Numbered from the stretch's first letter, positions 1 to 10,710 are shown. The stretch is 64,000 nt of DNA from Brucella rhizosphaerae (GCF_002252475.1 NZ_NNRK01000034.1:310001-374000); one strand, 5' to 3'. Numbers and translations: made by a program. The notes: generated by a model not told the origin, from the letters alone.

Positions 1-1062
1 CCGGAAACATTCCTGAAGAAGAATAAGGACGGTTCTGTCGCTCACGACAAAGCGGGGCATCCGCTGATCAATCCTTCCCGCTTCCGTTCGGCTGCCCGCA
101 AGGCCATCCGCGAAATCGGTTACGAGCAGGAAGGCTTCAACTGGCGCACGGCCAAAATCGATGTGCTTCTGCACCCACAGTCCGCCGACATCGCGCAGGG
201 CGTGGACAATGCAGCCGACCGTCAGGGTGAAGAGGGTGCTGGCGATCAGGGCATCATGTTTGGCTATGCCTGCCGCGAGACCCCGGACCTCATGCCGGCT
301 CCTATCTATTATTCGCACAAGATTCTCGAAAAGCTCGCAGAAGCCCGTCACAAGGGTGAAGGCGATCCGGGTAAGCTTGGCCCCGATGCCAAGAGCCAGG
401 TTACCGTGCGTTACGAGAACGGCAAGGCCGCAGAAGTAACCCAGATCGTGCTTTCGACGCAGCATCTCGATGCAAGCTGGGATTCCAAGAAGGTTCGTTC
501 TGTTGTTGAGCCTTATATTCGTGAAGCGCTCGGCGACTTGCCAATTGCGGCGAACTGCAACTGGTATATCAATCCGACCGGCAAGTTCGTGATCGGCGGA
601 CCCGATGGGGACGCAGGTCTTACCGGCCGCAAGATCATCGTTGACACTTATGGCGGTGCTGCACCGCACGGTGGTGGTGCATTCTCCGGCAAGGACACGA
701 CGAAGGTTGACCGCTCTGCCGCTTACGCAGCGCGTTATCTTGCAAAGAATGTCGTTGCTGCCAATCTTGCAGATCGCTGCACGATCCAGCTTGCCTATGC
801 CATCGGCGTCGCACAGCCGCTTTCGGTTTATGTCGACCTGCATGGGACAGGCAAGGTGGATGAATCTGCAGTTGAGGTAGCTTTGCGCAAGGTCATGGAC
901 CTTTCGCCGAGCGGCATCCGCAAGCATCTCGATCTTAACAAGCCTATCTATGCCAAGACATCGTCTTACGGTCACTTTGGCCGCAAGCCGGGTCGTGACG
1001 GTTCCTTCTCATGGGAGAAGACCGATCTTACTAAGGCATTGAAGGCTGCTCTTTCTGCCTGA
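1..1062 (+). CDS. metK: S-adenosylmethionine synthetase, 5'-truncated by the window edge
   Basis: Makes S-adenosylmethionine from methionine and ATP in the cytosol. The reading frame is open from base 1, so the N-terminal part lies outside the window and about 353 residues are visible. The family signature GGGAFSGKD is present at about bases 670-695, followed by [17 protein letters not shown], and the C-terminal third matches MetK throughout. The gene is followed by its own hairpin terminator and then trmB. Identification is certain; only the start is missing. Confidence 0.97.
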   Translation, partial: PETFLKKNKDGSVAHDKAGHPLINPSRFRSAARKAIREIGYEQEGFNWRTAKIDVLLHPQSADIAQGVDNAADRQGEEGAGDQGIMFGYACRETPDLMPAPIYYSHKILEKLAEARHKGEGDPGKLGPDAKSQVTVRYENGKAAEVTQIVLSTQHLDASWDSKKVRSVVEPYIREALGDLPIAANCNWYINPTGKFVIGGPDGDAGLTGRKIIVDTYGGAAPHGGGAFSGKDTTKVDRSAAYAARYLAKNVVAANLADRCTIQLAYAIGVAQPLSVYVDLHGTGKVDESAVEVALRKVMDLSPSGIRKHLDLNKPIYAKTSSYGHFGRKPGRDGSFSWEKTDLTKALKAALSA

Positions 1063-1072
1063 TTGACTGGAG

Positions 1073-1097
1073 GAAATCAGTCCTCAGGACTGATTTC
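1073..1097 (+). terminator. Hairpin terminator of metK
   Basis: An 11-bp perfect stem (GAAATCAGTCC / GGACTGATTTC) with a 3-base loop starts 10 bases after the metK stop codon. The following bases are only moderately T-rich (TTAT). Confidence 0.65.
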
Positions 1098-1118
1098 TTA
1101 TCCTGTCTCGATGTGCCG

Positions 1119-1181
1119 GATCATGCGTCACAACAAAAACGTCAGAGCGGGTTCAAGAACTCCGTTCTCACTGGAACTGCG
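1119..1181 (+). repeat. Degenerate partial copy of the two-hairpin repeat
   Basis: GATCATGCG, then an ACAACAAAAAC linker, then AGAGCGGGTTC...GGAACTGCG. This resembles the right end of module B, the linker and module A of the composite repeat seen better at 9110-9208 and 10859-10960. It sits directly before the trmB start. The copy is eroded, so the assignment is tentative. Confidence 0.4.
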
Positions 1182-1185
1182 ATAA

Positions 1186-1887
1186 ATGACTGATGAAAAC
1201 CATCCCGTACGTGCGGCCGGAAACTTTTTCGGCCGCCGTCATGGCAAGCCACTCCGTCCGCATCAGAGCAATCTGTTCGAGGATTTGCTGCCACGTCTGA
1301 AGCTCGACATCAACACGACTGCGCCACAGGATTTGCGTTCGCTGTTTGAAGCGCAGATGGAAAATGTGCGCATGGAAATCGGCTTTGGTGGCGGTGAACA
1401 TCTCCACAATGAGACGGGCCGTTACCCGGAGACTGGCTTCATCGGTGTCGAGCCTTTCGTCAACGGTATGGCAAAAATGCTGGCAGCCCTTGATGAAGCG
1501 CCCCGCAGCAATCTTCGTCTTTACGACGAGGATGCCACAGCCGTTCTTGATTGGCTGCCAGATGCCTCGCTTGTCGGTATCGATCTTTTCTATCCTGATC
1601 CCTGGCATAAGCGCCGCCACTGGAAGCGCCGCTTTGTAAGCGACGAAAATCTTGACCGTTTTGCCCGCGTGCTGAAGCCCGGCGGACGATTCCGTTTTGC
1701 TTCCGATATCGAGCATTACGTCAACTGGACGCTGCAGCATTGCCGCAGACATGATGCGTTTGAGTGGCAGGCAGAGGGGCCATCCGACTGGAACGACGCC
1801 TATGAAGGCTGGCCCGGCACCCGCTATGAGGCAAAGGCATTTCGCGAAGGCCGCCGTGCAGCCTATCTGACATTCATCCGGCTTTGA
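1186..1887 (+). CDS. trmB: tRNA (guanine-N7-)-methyltransferase
   Basis: Methylates G46 in the variable loop of tRNAs to m7G using SAM. The 233-residue protein has the SAM-binding glycine-rich segment [10 protein letters not shown] at about residues 65-74 and the family motif DPWHKRRH at about 141-148, followed by [12 protein letters not shown]. The ATG at 1186 leads into the conserved start [15 protein letters not shown]; no strong Shine-Dalgarno sequence is visible. A terminator follows, so it appears to be monocistronic. Confidence 0.93.
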   Translation: MTDENHPVRAAGNFFGRRHGKPLRPHQSNLFEDLLPRLKLDINTTAPQDLRSLFEAQMENVRMEIGFGGGEHLHNETGRYPETGFIGVEPFVNGMAKMLAALDEAPRSNLRLYDEDATAVLDWLPDASLVGIDLFYPDPWHKRRHWKRRFVSDENLDRFARVLKPGGRFRFASDIEHYVNWTLQHCRRHDAFEWQAEGPSDWNDAYEGWPGTRYEAKAFREGRRAAYLTFIRL

Positions 1888-1962
1888 AACGGAAGCAAAT
1901 TGCGGCCTTGAAAAAAGTCGCGTCCGCTGGTATATAAGTTTCAAATTCTTGGTCGTTTGAAC

Positions 1963-1996
1963 AAGAGTGGGTCCCCCCGGTCCCGCTCTTTTTTGT
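1963..1996 (+). terminator. Rho-independent terminator between trmB and rimP
   Basis: Stem AAGAGTGGG / CCCGCTCTT with one T-G wobble, followed by a TTTTTT run. It separates trmB from the rimP-nusA-infB operon. It could also act as an attenuator of that operon, depending on where the promoter lies. Confidence 0.75.
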
Positions 1997-2027
1997 TACT
2001 TACGGCTCTGTAAAAAAGGTTTATCGG

Positions 2028-2702
2028 GTGACGGAACAGGAACAGGCAGTTGAAACCGTGAACGCAGATGATCGCATCATTCGCGAAACGGGCATCGATG
2101 CAAAAGTGGCAAACATCGTGGAACCGGTGATCAATACGCTGGGTTTTCGCCTTGTGCGTGTGCGCCTCTCCGGCCTTAACGGTCAGACATTGCAGATCAT
2201 GGCCGAGCGCTCTGATGGCACGATGACGGTTGAAGATTGTGAACTGTTGAGCCGTACAGTGGCTCCTGTTCTTGATGTCGAAGACCCGCTGAGCGGCAAA
2301 TATCATCTGGAAATTTCGTCGCCAGGCATTGATCGGCCGATGGTTCGCAAGTCTGATTTTTCGGATTGGGCCGGACATATAGCCAAGGTCGAAACCTCTA
2401 TCGTCCATGAAGGACGTAAGAAGTTTCGTGGCCGTATCGTGATCGGCGATGCAGATTCAGTCGTGATTGAAAGCGATCAGATTTCATATGGAAATGAGCC
2501 TGTGGTTCGCATTCCGTTTGATCTGATTGTGGATGCCCGTCTGGTTCTGACCGATGATCTGATCCGCGATGCGCTGCGCAAGGACAAAGCTCTGCGCGAA
2601 GGTCGTATTCCCGGAGACGATCTGGGAGAGAATCGCGGTTCTGATCTCGATGGCGAAGCTGAAGACGTTGCGCCCACGGAATCCGAAACGGAAAAGAAAT
2701 AA
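2028..2702 (+). CDS. rimP: Ribosome maturation factor RimP
   Basis: Needed for maturation of the 30S subunit. The 224-residue protein has the N-terminal alpha/beta domain ([19 protein letters not shown]), the conserved [11 protein letters not shown] segment at about residues 89-99, and the C-terminal SH3-like domain ending near residue 185. An acidic tail follows ([19 protein letters not shown]). The start is a GTG at 2028. It is first in the conserved rimP-nusA-ylxR-infB order, with nusA 66 bases downstream. Confidence 0.93.
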   Translation: MTEQEQAVETVNADDRIIRETGIDAKVANIVEPVINTLGFRLVRVRLSGLNGQTLQIMAERSDGTMTVEDCELLSRTVAPVLDVEDPLSGKYHLEISSPGIDRPMVRKSDFSDWAGHIAKVETSIVHEGRKKFRGRIVIGDADSVVIESDQISYGNEPVVRIPFDLIVDARLVLTDDLIRDALRKDKALREGRIPGDDLGENRGSDLDGEAEDVAPTESETEKK

Positions 2703-2768
2703 GTTTCAAAGTGAGTTTCAGGCGTCCGGTTCTCGAAGAAGACCGGATGCGTCACCAAGGAGAGACCT

Positions 2769-4379
2769 ATGGCAGTCAGTGCAAACAGGCTGGAACTTCT
2801 GCAAATCGCTGACGCGGTCGCACGCGAGAAGTCTATTGACCGCGAGATCGTTCTTGCGGCCATGGCCGATGCTATCCAGAAGGCGGCGCGTTCGCGCTAC
2901 GGACAGGAAAGCAACATCCGTGCCGACATCAATGCGAAGTCCGGCGAGATCAAGCTTCAGCGCCTGCTCGAAGTGGTCGAGACCGTCGAAGACTATTCTA
3001 CGCAGATTTCACTGTTCACTGCGCGCGACCGTAATCCGGATGCGCAGGTTGGTGATTTTATCGCCGATCAGCTGCCACCAATGGATTTCGGACGTATTGC
3101 TGCCCAGTCGGCCAAGCAGGTCATCGTGCAGAAAGTGCGCGAAGCCGAGCGTGACCGCCAGTATGACGAATTCAAGGATCGCGTTGGCGAAATTGCTAAC
3201 GGCACCGTCAAGCGCGTCGAATATGGCAATGTGATCGTCGATCTCGGTCGTGGTGAAGCAATCGTCCGTCGCGACGAACTGATCCCGCGTGAAGCATTCC
3301 GCTATGGCGATCGTATCCGCGCTTATGTTTACGACGTTCGTCGCGAACAGCGTGGCCCGCAGATTTTCCTGTCGCGTACCCATCCTTCTTTCATGGCGAA
3401 GCTTTTCAACATGGAAGTACCGGAAATCTACGACGGCATCATCGAAATCAAGTCGGTTGCCCGTGATCCGGGTTCGCGCGCCAAGATCGCTGTCGTTTCG
3501 CGCGATGCGTCGATCGATCCGGTTGGTGCCTGCGTTGGTATGCGTGGTTCCCGCGTTCAGGCGGTTGTTGCCGAGCTGCAGGGCGAAAAGATTGACATCA
3601 TTCCGTGGTCGCCAGATGCGGCTTCTTTCATCGTCAACGCGCTTCAGCCTGCTGAAGTTGCCAAGGTTGTTCTCGATGAAGATGCGGAACGTATTGAAGT
3701 TGTCGTTCCCAATGACCAACTATCACTAGCAATTGGTCGTCGCGGTCAGAACGTGCGCCTTGCTTCGCAGCTTACCGGCTGGGATATCGATATCCTGACG
3801 GAAGACGAAGAATCCGAACGCCGCCAGAAGGAATTCGCTGAGCGTTCGAACCTCTTCATGGAAGCCCTCAACGTTGATGAGATGGTCGGCCAGGTTCTGG
3901 CTTCGGAAGGCTTTGCCTCTGTTGAAGAGCTTGCTTATGTCGAGCCCGGCGAAATCGCCTCCATCGATGGTTTCGATGAAGACACCGCTGGTGAAATTCA
4001 GGAACGTGCACGTGAATTCCTGGAGCGCATCGAAGGTGAACAGGACGATCGCCGTAAGGCACTTGGCGTTGAAGATGAGCTTCGTGAGCTTCCAAACCTG
4101 ACCACAGCTATGCTTGTGGCTGTTGGTGAAGACGGCGTGAAGAATATCGAAGACTTTGCTGGTTATGCCGTTGACGATCTCGTTGGCTGGCGTGAACGCA
4201 AGGACGGCGAAACCGTTACCCATACCGGTATCCTGACGCCATTTGATGTTTCTCGCGTTGATGCGGAACAGATGATCCTGACTGCGCGTTTGAAGGCAGG
4301 TTGGATCACGGAAGACGAGCTGGTTTCGGTTGAAACCGATGAAGGTGCGGAAGCTGGCGAAGAAGAAGTCGCTTCGTAA
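2769..4379 (+). CDS. nusA: Transcription termination/antitermination protein NusA
   Basis: Binds RNA polymerase and nascent RNA, and modulates pausing, termination and antitermination. The 536-residue protein shows the N-terminal RNAP-binding domain, an S1 domain at about residues 135-200 (GTVKRVEYGNVIVDLG), two KH domains at about 230-345 (GACVGMRGSRVQAVV and AIGRRGQNVRLASQLTG) and C-terminal helix-hairpin-helix repeats with an acidic tail. The ATG at 2769 is preceded by AAGGAGAGACCT, a strong ribosome binding site. Confidence 0.97.
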   Translation: MAVSANRLELLQIADAVAREKSIDREIVLAAMADAIQKAARSRYGQESNIRADINAKSGEIKLQRLLEVVETVEDYSTQISLFTARDRNPDAQVGDFIADQLPPMDFGRIAAQSAKQVIVQKVREAERDRQYDEFKDRVGEIANGTVKRVEYGNVIVDLGRGEAIVRRDELIPREAFRYGDRIRAYVYDVRREQRGPQIFLSRTHPSFMAKLFNMEVPEIYDGIIEIKSVARDPGSRAKIAVVSRDASIDPVGACVGMRGSRVQAVVAELQGEKIDIIPWSPDAASFIVNALQPAEVAKVVLDEDAERIEVVVPNDQLSLAIGRRGQNVRLASQLTGWDIDILTEDEESERRQKEFAERSNLFMEALNVDEMVGQVLASEGFASVEELAYVEPGEIASIDGFDEDTAGEIQERAREFLERIEGEQDDRRKALGVEDELRELPNLTTAMLVAVGEDGVKNIEDFAGYAVDDLVGWRERKDGETVTHTGILTPFDVSRVDAEQMILTARLKAGWITEDELVSVETDEGAEAGEEEVAS

Positions 4380-4397
4380 AGCATCCCGAAATGATGC

Positions 4398-4427
4398 TTT
4401 TGCGCCCGGATCACTCCGGGCGCAAAA
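4398..4427 (+). terminator. Strong hairpin after nusA
   Basis: A perfect 13-bp stem (TTTTGCGCCCGGA / TCCGGGCGCAAAA) with a TCAC tetraloop starts 18 bases after the nusA stop codon. No T-run follows on the + strand, so it may be an mRNA-processing or stability element inside the operon and not a full terminator. Confidence 0.5.
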
Positions 4428-4573
4428 GTTGCTGTTTCAGAGTTTCATGTTGAGAAGTGGCGTAAGCTCTGCTAGGCCGCTGCCAGATTTGTAGTTGAGT
4501 TGATGGTGATTGATGGCAAAGCCCGACCTGGCTTTGAGTTGCGCCTAGCTTGGAGTTGCGTGTGGAGCAGGAT

Positions 4574-5164
4574 ATGAATGACAGAACCTGTATCGTCACG
4601 CGCGAAAGCGGTTCTGCCGATGACCTGATCCGTTTTGTAGCCGGGCCCGATGGTTCGGTTGTGCCGGACCTCAAGCGAAACCTGCCGGGCAGGGGGTGCT
4701 GGGTCAAGGCGGAGCGGCGTCTGGTCGATGAAGCTGTCAAGCGCAAGCTTTTTGCGCGGGCGTTGAAAGAAGGTGTAACGCCACAGGCGGATCTTGGCGC
4801 GCTGGTTGACCAGCTGCTGACGAAATCCGCACTTGGTAGTCTTGCTCTGGCGCGCAAGGCGGGCGCTGTGGTGTCCGGATCGACCAAGGTGGATCAGGCA
4901 ATCCGTTCGGGCGCTGCGGCACTTGTGCTGCATGCTCAGGAAGCAGCCTCTGATGGGGTTCGCAAGCTTGATCAGGCCCGCCGCGTGGTTGTGCATATGG
5001 ATGGCCCCGAAATCCCAGCCTTCTCTCTTTTCAAAGGAGAAGAAATGGATTTGGCATTTGGGGGGGGAAATGTGATACATGCAGCCGTGCTCGACGGAAA
5101 GGCATCCGTCGGCGTGGTACAACGGCTGCTTTTATTGCATCGCTATCGTGGTGAAAGCCACTAG
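4574..5164 (+). CDS. YlxR/DUF448 family RNA-binding protein with L7Ae-like C-terminal half
   Basis: A 196-residue nucleic-acid-binding protein found between nusA and infB across bacteria; in alphaproteobacteria the YlxR domain is fused to an L7Ae-like domain. The YlxR part shows RTCIVTRE near the start and the signature LPGRGCWV at about residues 36-43. The C-terminal half (LGSLALARKAGAVVSGSTKV) is L7Ae-like. ATG 4574 is chosen over an upstream TTG (4550) because GGAGCAGG lies 4-11 bases before it. The TAG stop codon coincides with the first bases of a two-hairpin repeat. Confidence 0.85.
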   Translation: MNDRTCIVTRESGSADDLIRFVAGPDGSVVPDLKRNLPGRGCWVKAERRLVDEAVKRKLFARALKEGVTPQADLGALVDQLLTKSALGSLALARKAGAVVSGSTKVDQAIRSGAAALVLHAQEAASDGVRKLDQARRVVVHMDGPEIPAFSLFKGEEMDLAFGGGNVIHAAVLDGKASVGVVQRLLLLHRYRGESH

Positions 5165-5260
5165 CGCAGTTTAATGAAAAGTGGGAACCGGTTTCCCGTT
5201 TGAAGCTGCGTCAACAAAAATGTCGCGGAAAGGCGGTTGCCAGTTTTCCGATCACGACAT
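5162..5260 (+). repeat. Two-hairpin composite repeat (modules B and A)
   Basis: Module B runs from about 5164 to 5210: CGCAG / CTGCG ends around the core GTGGGAACCGGTTTCCC. The linker is TCAACAAAAAT (5211-5221). Module A-like hairpin: ATGTCG-GGAAA ... TTTTCC-CGACAT (5219-5260). The first bases of the element (TAGCGC) form the stop codon of the preceding gene. Confidence 0.6.
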
Positions 5261-5361
5261 GCGAAGAAATAGGGTTTAAAGCGCGTGATCCTCTGGGGTT
5301 ACATGAGCGCGCTTTATGAAATTGAAACGGCAGTCCGACACTGCTGTGGTATTTAATTAGT

Positions 5362-5401
5362 AGAGCGGTTCTCTTAATCCCGGGAAGACGGGATCCGCTC
5401 T
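5362..5401 (+). other. Long hairpin in the infB leader
   Basis: Arms AGAGCGG / CCGCTCT enclose a second stem ATCCCG / CGGGAT, with an 8-base bulge on the left side only. The region 5261-5544 holds no gene; this hairpin is its only clear feature and lies about 145 bases before the infB start. It may be a diverged module A of the composite repeat or a translational control element of infB. Confidence 0.5.
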
Positions 5402-5544
5402 GGAGCATGAACCGGATATTCGGCTTGGTTGTCGAAACGGAACATGCGCTGAAGTGGATGACTGGAGCATTATTCAAAATGATCTGATCTGATTGGATAC
5501 TGCTCGAGTAAAGCGGCAGAAGCTGCGAAGGAAACGGAAACGTA

Positions 5545-8487
5545 ATGAGCGATAAAACAAACGACGACAAGACGCTGAGCGTCAACTCCAAGAAGACGCT
5601 GACCATCAAGCGGCCAGGCGTTGAGCAGAGCACCGTGCGCCAGAATTTCAGCCACGGCCGCACGAAGGCTGTCGTCGTTGAAACTAAGAAGCGCAAGTTC
5701 TCACGGCCTGATGAAAAGCCTGAAGTGGAAGCGGCGGCACCAAAGCCTGCCGCTGAGCCCGCTCCGGCAGCTCCTGCAGCCGAAGCTCCACAGGCACCGG
5801 CTGCCGTGGCAGCTCCTGCGCCTGTCGCAACGCCTGCGCCAGCAGCTCCCGTAGCTGCAGCGCCACAGGCACCTGCGCCAGCAGCGCCTGCACCTGCACC
5901 ACAGCAGCCAAAGGCTCCTGCGGCAGCGGCACCGGCAGCTCCTGTAACAACGCCTAAGCCTCATGTTGCACAGCAGCAGCCGCGTAACCAGCAGCGCCCC
6001 GGCCAGCAATCCCAGCGTCCACGCCAGTCTGATCGCTCGGGTATGGTGTTGAATACGCTGTCGCGTTCGGAAATGGATGCACGCCGCCGCGCGCTGGAAG
6101 GTGCGCTGGTTCGTGATGCGGAAGATCGTGTTCGCGCTGCTGAAGAAGCCAAGCGTCGCGCTGAAGAAGATGCACGCCGTGCCAAGGAACGTGAAGAATC
6201 CGCTCGCCGTCAGGCAGAGGAAGAAGCACGTCTGAAGACAGAAGCAGAAGCCAAGGCTCGCGCCGCAGCGGAAGCAAACAAGCGCATGCCGCAGTCGGAA
6301 GCCCGTTCGGAACAGCGTGGCGATGCCCGTCCTGCACCGCAGGGTGGACGTCCACAGCATTCGGGTCGTCCTCCACAGGCTGGTGGTCGTCCGGGTCAGG
6401 GACCACGTCCGGCAGCGCCAGCAATCGCCGACGTCATTCCAACAGCCAACAAGCCGCTTCCACAGAGCCAGCAACGCAAGCCAGGTGGAGCCGGTGGTGA
6501 TGATGATGATCGTCGTGGCGGTGGTCTGACTGCTGCTCGTCGCGGTGCACCGGCAAAGCCAGAAGTACGCACACCAAAGGTCACTAAGACCGAGGAAGAT
6601 CGTCGTCGTGGCAAGCTGACAATCTCCAGCAATCTGGAAGATGAAGGTCGCTCGCGTTCGCTGTCGGCAATGCGTCGCCGTCAGGAAAAGTTCAAGCGTT
6701 CGCAGATGCAGGAAACCCGCGAGAAAATTTCCCGCGAAGTGACCGTGCCTGAAACCATCACGCTTCAGGAACTCGCACAGCGTATGGCTGAGCGTTCCGT
6801 CGACATCATCAAGTACCTGATGAAGCAGGGCCAGATGATGAAGCCGGGCGATGTGATCGATGCCGATATGGCGCAGCTGATTGCTGAAGAATTTGGCCAC
6901 ACCGTCAAGCGTGTTGCTGAATCCGACGTTGAAGAAGGTATCTTCAACGTAGCTGATGATCAGACAGCACTCGTTTCGCGTCCTCCTGTCGTCACCATCA
7001 TGGGTCACGTCGACCACGGCAAGACATCGCTTCTCGATGCGATCCGTCAGGCCAATGTGGTATCGGGTGAAGCTGGTGGCATCACACAGCATATCGGTGC
7101 GTATCAGGTCGAACAGAACGGCCAGAAGATCACTTTCATCGATACGCCGGGCCACGCTGCCTTTACCGCAATGCGTGCTCGTGGTGCTCAGGCAACTGAC
7201 ATCGCCATTCTGGTGGTTGCAGCTGACGACAGCGTCATGCCGCAGACGATTGAATCGATCAACCATGCCAAGGCGGCGGGTGTTCCGATCATCGTAGCGA
7301 TCAACAAGATCGACAAGCCGACCGCTGATGCACAGAAGGTTCGTACTTCGCTGCTTCAGCACGATGTGTTTGTCGAATCTCTCGGCGGTGAAGTGCTCGA
7401 CGTCGAAGTTTCGGCCAAGAACAAGATCAACCTCGACAAGCTGCTTGAAGCAGTTCTGTTGCAGGCTGAAATCCTTGATCTCAAGGCTGATCCGACACGT
7501 ACGGCTGAAGGTGTGGTTATCGAAGCCCAGCTCGACCGTGGTCGTGGTTCGGTTGCAACCGTTCTGGTTCAGAAGGGTACACTGCGTCCGGGTGACATTA
7601 TCGCTGCCGGTAATGAATGGGGCCGCGTGCGCGCTCTGGTCAACGATCACGGCGATCATGTGAAGGAAGCAGGGCCTGCAATGCCGGTCGAAGTCCTCGG
7701 ACTTCAGGGCACGCCGCAGGCTGGCGACCGCTTCGCAGTTGTTGCCAACGAATCCAAGGCACGTGAAATCGCTGAATACCGTCAGCGTCTGGCCCGTGAT
7801 AAGGCCGTTGCACGTCAGACCGGTCTGCGCGGCTCGCTCGAGCAGATGATGAACCAGCTCCAGGTAACTGGCACGAAGGAATTCCCGCTTGTCATCAAGG
7901 GTGACGTGCAGGGTTCGGTCGAAGCGATCATTACGGCTCTCGATAAGCTCGGTACCGACGAAGTGCGTGCGCGCATCGTTCATTCGGGTGCAGGCGGCAT
8001 CACGGAAAGCGACGTGTCGCTGGCCGAAGCTTCCAATGCTGCGATCATCGGCTTCAACGTCCGCGCCAACAAGCAGGCACGCGACGCGGCTGATCAGCAG
8101 GGCACTGAAATTCGCTACTACAACATCATCTACGATTTGATCGAAGATGTTAAGGCAGCGATGTCGGGTCTTCTGTCACCAGAGCGCCGTGAAACATTCA
8201 TTGGTAATGCGGAGATTCTCGAAGTCTTCAACATCACCAAGGTCGGTAAGGTTGCTGGTTGTCGCGTCGTTGACGGTAAGGTCGAACGTGGTGCAGGCGT
8301 ACGCCTCATCCGTGACAACGTGGTTATCCACGAAGGCAAGCTCAAGACACTCAAGCGCTTCAAGGATGAAGTATCTGAAGTGCCGATGGGTCAGGAATGC
8401 GGTATGGCGTTCGAAAACTACGACGATATGCGTGCAGGCGATACGATCGAAGCGTTCCGCGTCGAGCATATTACGCGTACGCTGTAA
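5545..8487 (+). CDS. infB: Translation initiation factor IF-2
   Basis: GTPase that places initiator fMet-tRNA on the 30S subunit. The protein has 980 residues. It has an N-terminal IF2_assoc segment ([21 protein letters not shown]), a long Ala/Pro-rich stretch at about residues 55-140, a charged helical region rich in Ala/Glu/Arg at about 170-245, IF2N at about 405-455, and the G domain: GHVDHGKT at 487-494, DTPGH at 533-537 and NKID at 587-590. Domains II-IV follow to the end. The ATG at 5545 is preceded by AAGGAAACGGAAACGTA. A terminator follows, so rbfA may have its own promoter. Confidence 0.98.
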   Translation: MSDKTNDDKTLSVNSKKTLTIKRPGVEQSTVRQNFSHGRTKAVVVETKKRKFSRPDEKPEVEAAAPKPAAEPAPAAPAAEAPQAPAAVAAPAPVATPAPAAPVAAAPQAPAPAAPAPAPQQPKAPAAAAPAAPVTTPKPHVAQQQPRNQQRPGQQSQRPRQSDRSGMVLNTLSRSEMDARRRALEGALVRDAEDRVRAAEEAKRRAEEDARRAKEREESARRQAEEEARLKTEAEAKARAAAEANKRMPQSEARSEQRGDARPAPQGGRPQHSGRPPQAGGRPGQGPRPAAPAIADVIPTANKPLPQSQQRKPGGAGGDDDDRRGGGLTAARRGAPAKPEVRTPKVTKTEEDRRRGKLTISSNLEDEGRSRSLSAMRRRQEKFKRSQMQETREKISREVTVPETITLQELAQRMAERSVDIIKYLMKQGQMMKPGDVIDADMAQLIAEEFGHTVKRVAESDVEEGIFNVADDQTALVSRPPVVTIMGHVDHGKTSLLDAIRQANVVSGEAGGITQHIGAYQVEQNGQKITFIDTPGHAAFTAMRARGAQATDIAILVVAADDSVMPQTIESINHAKAAGVPIIVAINKIDKPTADAQKVRTSLLQHDVFVESLGGEVLDVEVSAKNKINLDKLLEAVLLQAEILDLKADPTRTAEGVVIEAQLDRGRGSVATVLVQKGTLRPGDIIAAGNEWGRVRALVNDHGDHVKEAGPAMPVEVLGLQGTPQAGDRFAVVANESKAREIAEYRQRLARDKAVARQTGLRGSLEQMMNQLQVTGTKEFPLVIKGDVQGSVEAIITALDKLGTDEVRARIVHSGAGGITESDVSLAEASNAAIIGFNVRANKQARDAADQQGTEIRYYNIIYDLIEDVKAAMSGLLSPERRETFIGNAEILEVFNITKVGKVAGCRVVDGKVERGAGVRLIRDNVVIHEGKLKTLKRFKDEVSEVPMGQECGMAFENYDDMRAGDTIEAFRVEHITRTL

Positions 8488-8512
8488 TAAACGTCAGCCA
8501 ACCGAAACTTTT

Positions 8513-8543
8513 ACCCGTCCGCAGACAATGCGGGCGGGTATTT
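8513..8543 (+). terminator. Hairpin terminator after infB
   Basis: Stem ACCCGTCCGC / GCGGGCGGGT with one T-G wobble and a 7-base loop, followed by ATTTCG. It lies 25 bases after the infB stop codon, within the 185-base gap before rbfA. Confidence 0.55.
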
Positions 8544-8672
8544 CGCACCCGGTTCTGAGGGTCTGACTCCCATCGGAACTGTGGTAGATTGCGCTTTCAA
8601 TTCATGACCACATTGTCGGGCAGCCTTTGATGGCAGCGTGTCGATATCTGGTCGTCTATCGAGGATAAACTT

Positions 8673-9107
8673 ATGGCACGTTCTCCAGATCCGAAAGGCT
8701 CGGGCGGTCTTTCTCAACGACAGCTGCGCGTCGGCGAGCAGGTGCGTCATGCATTGGCTCAGGTGCTTCAACGTGGTGAAATTCGCGATGATCTGATTGC
8801 AAAGACTGTCATTTCCGTATCGGAAGTGCGCATGTCTCCTGATCTCAAGATCGCGACCTGTTTCGTTACACCGCTTGGCAGTTCCGACGTTCAGGCTGTG
8901 ATCAAGGCGCTGGCCGCAAATGCGAAGTTCATTCGCGGTCGCGTCGCTCCAAGCCTTGCCCAGATGAAATATATGCCGGAGTTCCGTTTTCGGCCCGATA
9001 CAAGCTTTGACAATTTTTCAAAGATCGATGCTCTGCTCCGTTCTCCGGAAGTGGCACGCGATCTTGTTCGTGACGACGACGAAAACGACGAAGCGGATGA
9101 TGCCTGA
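8673..9107 (+). CDS. rbfA: 30S ribosome-binding factor RbfA
   Basis: Cold-shock and maturation factor for the 30S subunit that acts near the 5' end of 16S rRNA. The 144-residue protein contains [17 protein letters not shown] at about residues 13-29, the KH-type segment [19 protein letters not shown], and the typical [12 protein letters not shown] near the C-terminus, followed by an acidic tail. It sits between infB and truB as in most bacteria. Confidence 0.95.
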   Translation: MARSPDPKGSGGLSQRQLRVGEQVRHALAQVLQRGEIRDDLIAKTVISVSEVRMSPDLKIATCFVTPLGSSDVQAVIKALAANAKFIRGRVAPSLAQMKYMPEFRFRPDTSFDNFSKIDALLRSPEVARDLVRDDDENDEADDA

Positions 9108-9109
9108 AA

Positions 9110-9208
9110 CATTTCCAGCAAAACTGTGAAGCGGTTTTGCACCTGGGAATGCGACAAAACAAATAGAGAGGGCGCTGATCCGATGCAATCAGATCAGGAT
9201 GCGCTCTA
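9110..9208 (+). repeat. Two-hairpin composite repeat, complete copy
   Basis: Module B (9110-9153) is CATTTCC ... GGGAATG around the core AAAACTGTGAAGCGGTTTT. The linker is ACAAAACAAATA. Module A (9166-9208) is GCGCTGATC / GATCAG...GCGC closed by AGAG / CTCT. It fills nearly the whole rbfA-truB gap and matches the copy at 10859-10960 in sequence and layout. Confidence 0.75.
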
Positions 9209-9230
9209 TCGCAATGGAGACGAATAAAGC

Positions 9231-10226
9231 ATGGCAAGACGGGGCAAGAAAAAAGGCCGTCCGGTTTCTGGCTGGGTCATTTTTGACAAGCCAAAGGGCA
9301 TGGGATCGACCGAAGCGGTCTCGAAGATCAAGTGGCTTTTCAATGCTGAAAAGGCCGGTCATGCCGGCACACTCGATCCGCTTGCTTCCGGCATGTTGCC
9401 AATTGCGCTTGGTGAAGCCACCAAGACAGTGCCTTATGTCATGGACGGCACCAAGGTTTACCGTTTCACGGTCACCTGGGGCGAAGAACGCTCAACCGAT
9501 GATCTTGAAGGCGTTGCAACCAGGAATTCCGAAAATCGCCCAACGAGCGACGAAATTCAGGCCTTGCTGCCAAACTATACCGGCGTGATTTCGCAGGTTC
9601 CGCCGCAGTTCTCCGCCATCAAAATCGCTGGCGAGCGGGCTTATGATCTGGCGCGCGAAGGCGAGACGGTGGAAATACCGGCCCGCGAAGTCGAGATTGA
9701 CCGTTTGGAAGTGGTCGGTTCCCCAGATGCCGATCGCACCGAGTTTGAGGTCGAATGCTCCAAGGGCACCTATGTGCGCTCGCTTGCCCGCGATATGGGC
9801 CGCGATCTTGGCTGCTTTGGTCATATTTCTGATTTGCGTCGCATCGAAGTGGCTCCCTTCACAGAAGAGGATCTGGTAACGCTGGCAGAGCTTGAAGAAG
9901 TCTGGCCACCGCTGCCGCCCAAGAAGGAAGAGAGCGAGGGCGATGCTGAGGCCGAGGTTGTTGAGCAGCCGGCACCACGCCGCGATTTCTCGGCACTCGA
10001 CGCGCTTGTCATCGATACAGGTGCAGCCCTTGATTGCCTGCCACAGGTTCCGCTGACCGATGATCAGGCGCAACGTGTGCGTCTGGGTAATCCAGTTATT
10101 CTGCGCGGACGCGATGCACCATTGGAAGCCGATGAAGCCTGTGTAACCGCGCATGGCAAGTTGCTTGCAATCGGCTATATTGAGCATGGTCAGTTCAAGC
10201 CAAAGCGGGTTTTCACAGCAGGTTAA
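9231..10226 (+). CDS. truB: tRNA pseudouridine-55 synthase
   Basis: Converts U55 in the T-loop of tRNAs to pseudouridine. The 331-residue protein has [14 protein letters not shown] near the N-terminus and the catalytic motif [15 protein letters not shown], whose Asp is the nucleophile, at about residues 44-58. The segments [18 protein letters not shown] and [12 protein letters not shown] are also diagnostic. An acidic insertion ([14 protein letters not shown]) lies before the C-terminal RNA-binding domain. Confidence 0.97.
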   Translation: MARRGKKKGRPVSGWVIFDKPKGMGSTEAVSKIKWLFNAEKAGHAGTLDPLASGMLPIALGEATKTVPYVMDGTKVYRFTVTWGEERSTDDLEGVATRNSENRPTSDEIQALLPNYTGVISQVPPQFSAIKIAGERAYDLAREGETVEIPAREVEIDRLEVVGSPDADRTEFEVECSKGTYVRSLARDMGRDLGCFGHISDLRRIEVAPFTEEDLVTLAELEEVWPPLPPKKEESEGDAEAEVVEQPAPRRDFSALDALVIDTGAALDCLPQVPLTDDQAQRVRLGNPVILRGRDAPLEADEACVTAHGKLLAIGYIEHGQFKPKRVFTAG

Positions 10227-10397
10227 ATTAACCGCGAAGATGCCCGGGCATATTTGACGCTGGTATTATTGCCGTTTTTGCACTATATGCCCCTTCAGCG
10301 ATCGTACGAAATGTACGTCAGATCGTGTAAATGGCCCGCGCTGGACGACATCCCGGCCTGGGCGTCTCTTTTTCCTCTCATCAAGAAAGGGTGTACG

Positions 10398-10667
10398 ATG
10401 TCGATTACTGCTGAGCGCAAGCAAGCACTTATCAAGGAATACGCCACCAAGGAAGGCGATACCGGCTCCCCTGAAGTACAGGTTGCCGTTCTTTCCGAGC
10501 GTATTTCTAACCTTACAGATCATTTCAAGGGCCACAAGAATGACAATCATTCGCGTCGCGGTCTTTTGAAGCTGGTTTCGCAGCGTCGTCGTCTTCTTGA
10601 CTATGTCAAGGGCGTCGACCAGGCACGTTACCAGGCGCTGATCGGCCGTCTCGGCCTGCGCCGCTAA
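10398..10667 (+). CDS. rpsO: 30S ribosomal protein S15
   Basis: Primary 16S rRNA-binding protein of the central domain. The 89-residue sequence begins [16 protein letters not shown] and contains [19 protein letters not shown] and the rRNA-binding [22 protein letters not shown] 10398 is preceded by AGAAAGGGTGT; an in-frame upstream extension to 10254 is not part of the family and is rejected. It is followed by a strong terminator and then pnp. Confidence 0.97.
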   Translation: MSITAERKQALIKEYATKEGDTGSPEVQVAVLSERISNLTDHFKGHKNDNHSRRGLLKLVSQRRRLLDYVKGVDQARYQALIGRLGLRR

Positions 10668-10676
10668 CGGTAAAAT

Positions 10677-10710
10677 CGGGCGACGTCTTAAAACGTCGCC
10701 CGTTTGGTTT
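10677..10710 (+). terminator. Rho-independent terminator of rpsO
   Basis: A perfect 10-bp stem CGGGCGACGT / ACGTCGCCCG with loop CTTAAA, followed by TTTGGTTT. It starts 10 bases after the rpsO stop codon. Confidence 0.85.

Noticed and set aside
5701-7983. Very long - strand open frame (760 codons) opposite infB
   Set aside because: It is antisense to a certain gene, is rich in Cys, Thr and Arg as expected from the complement of this GC-skewed coding sequence, and shows no family features.
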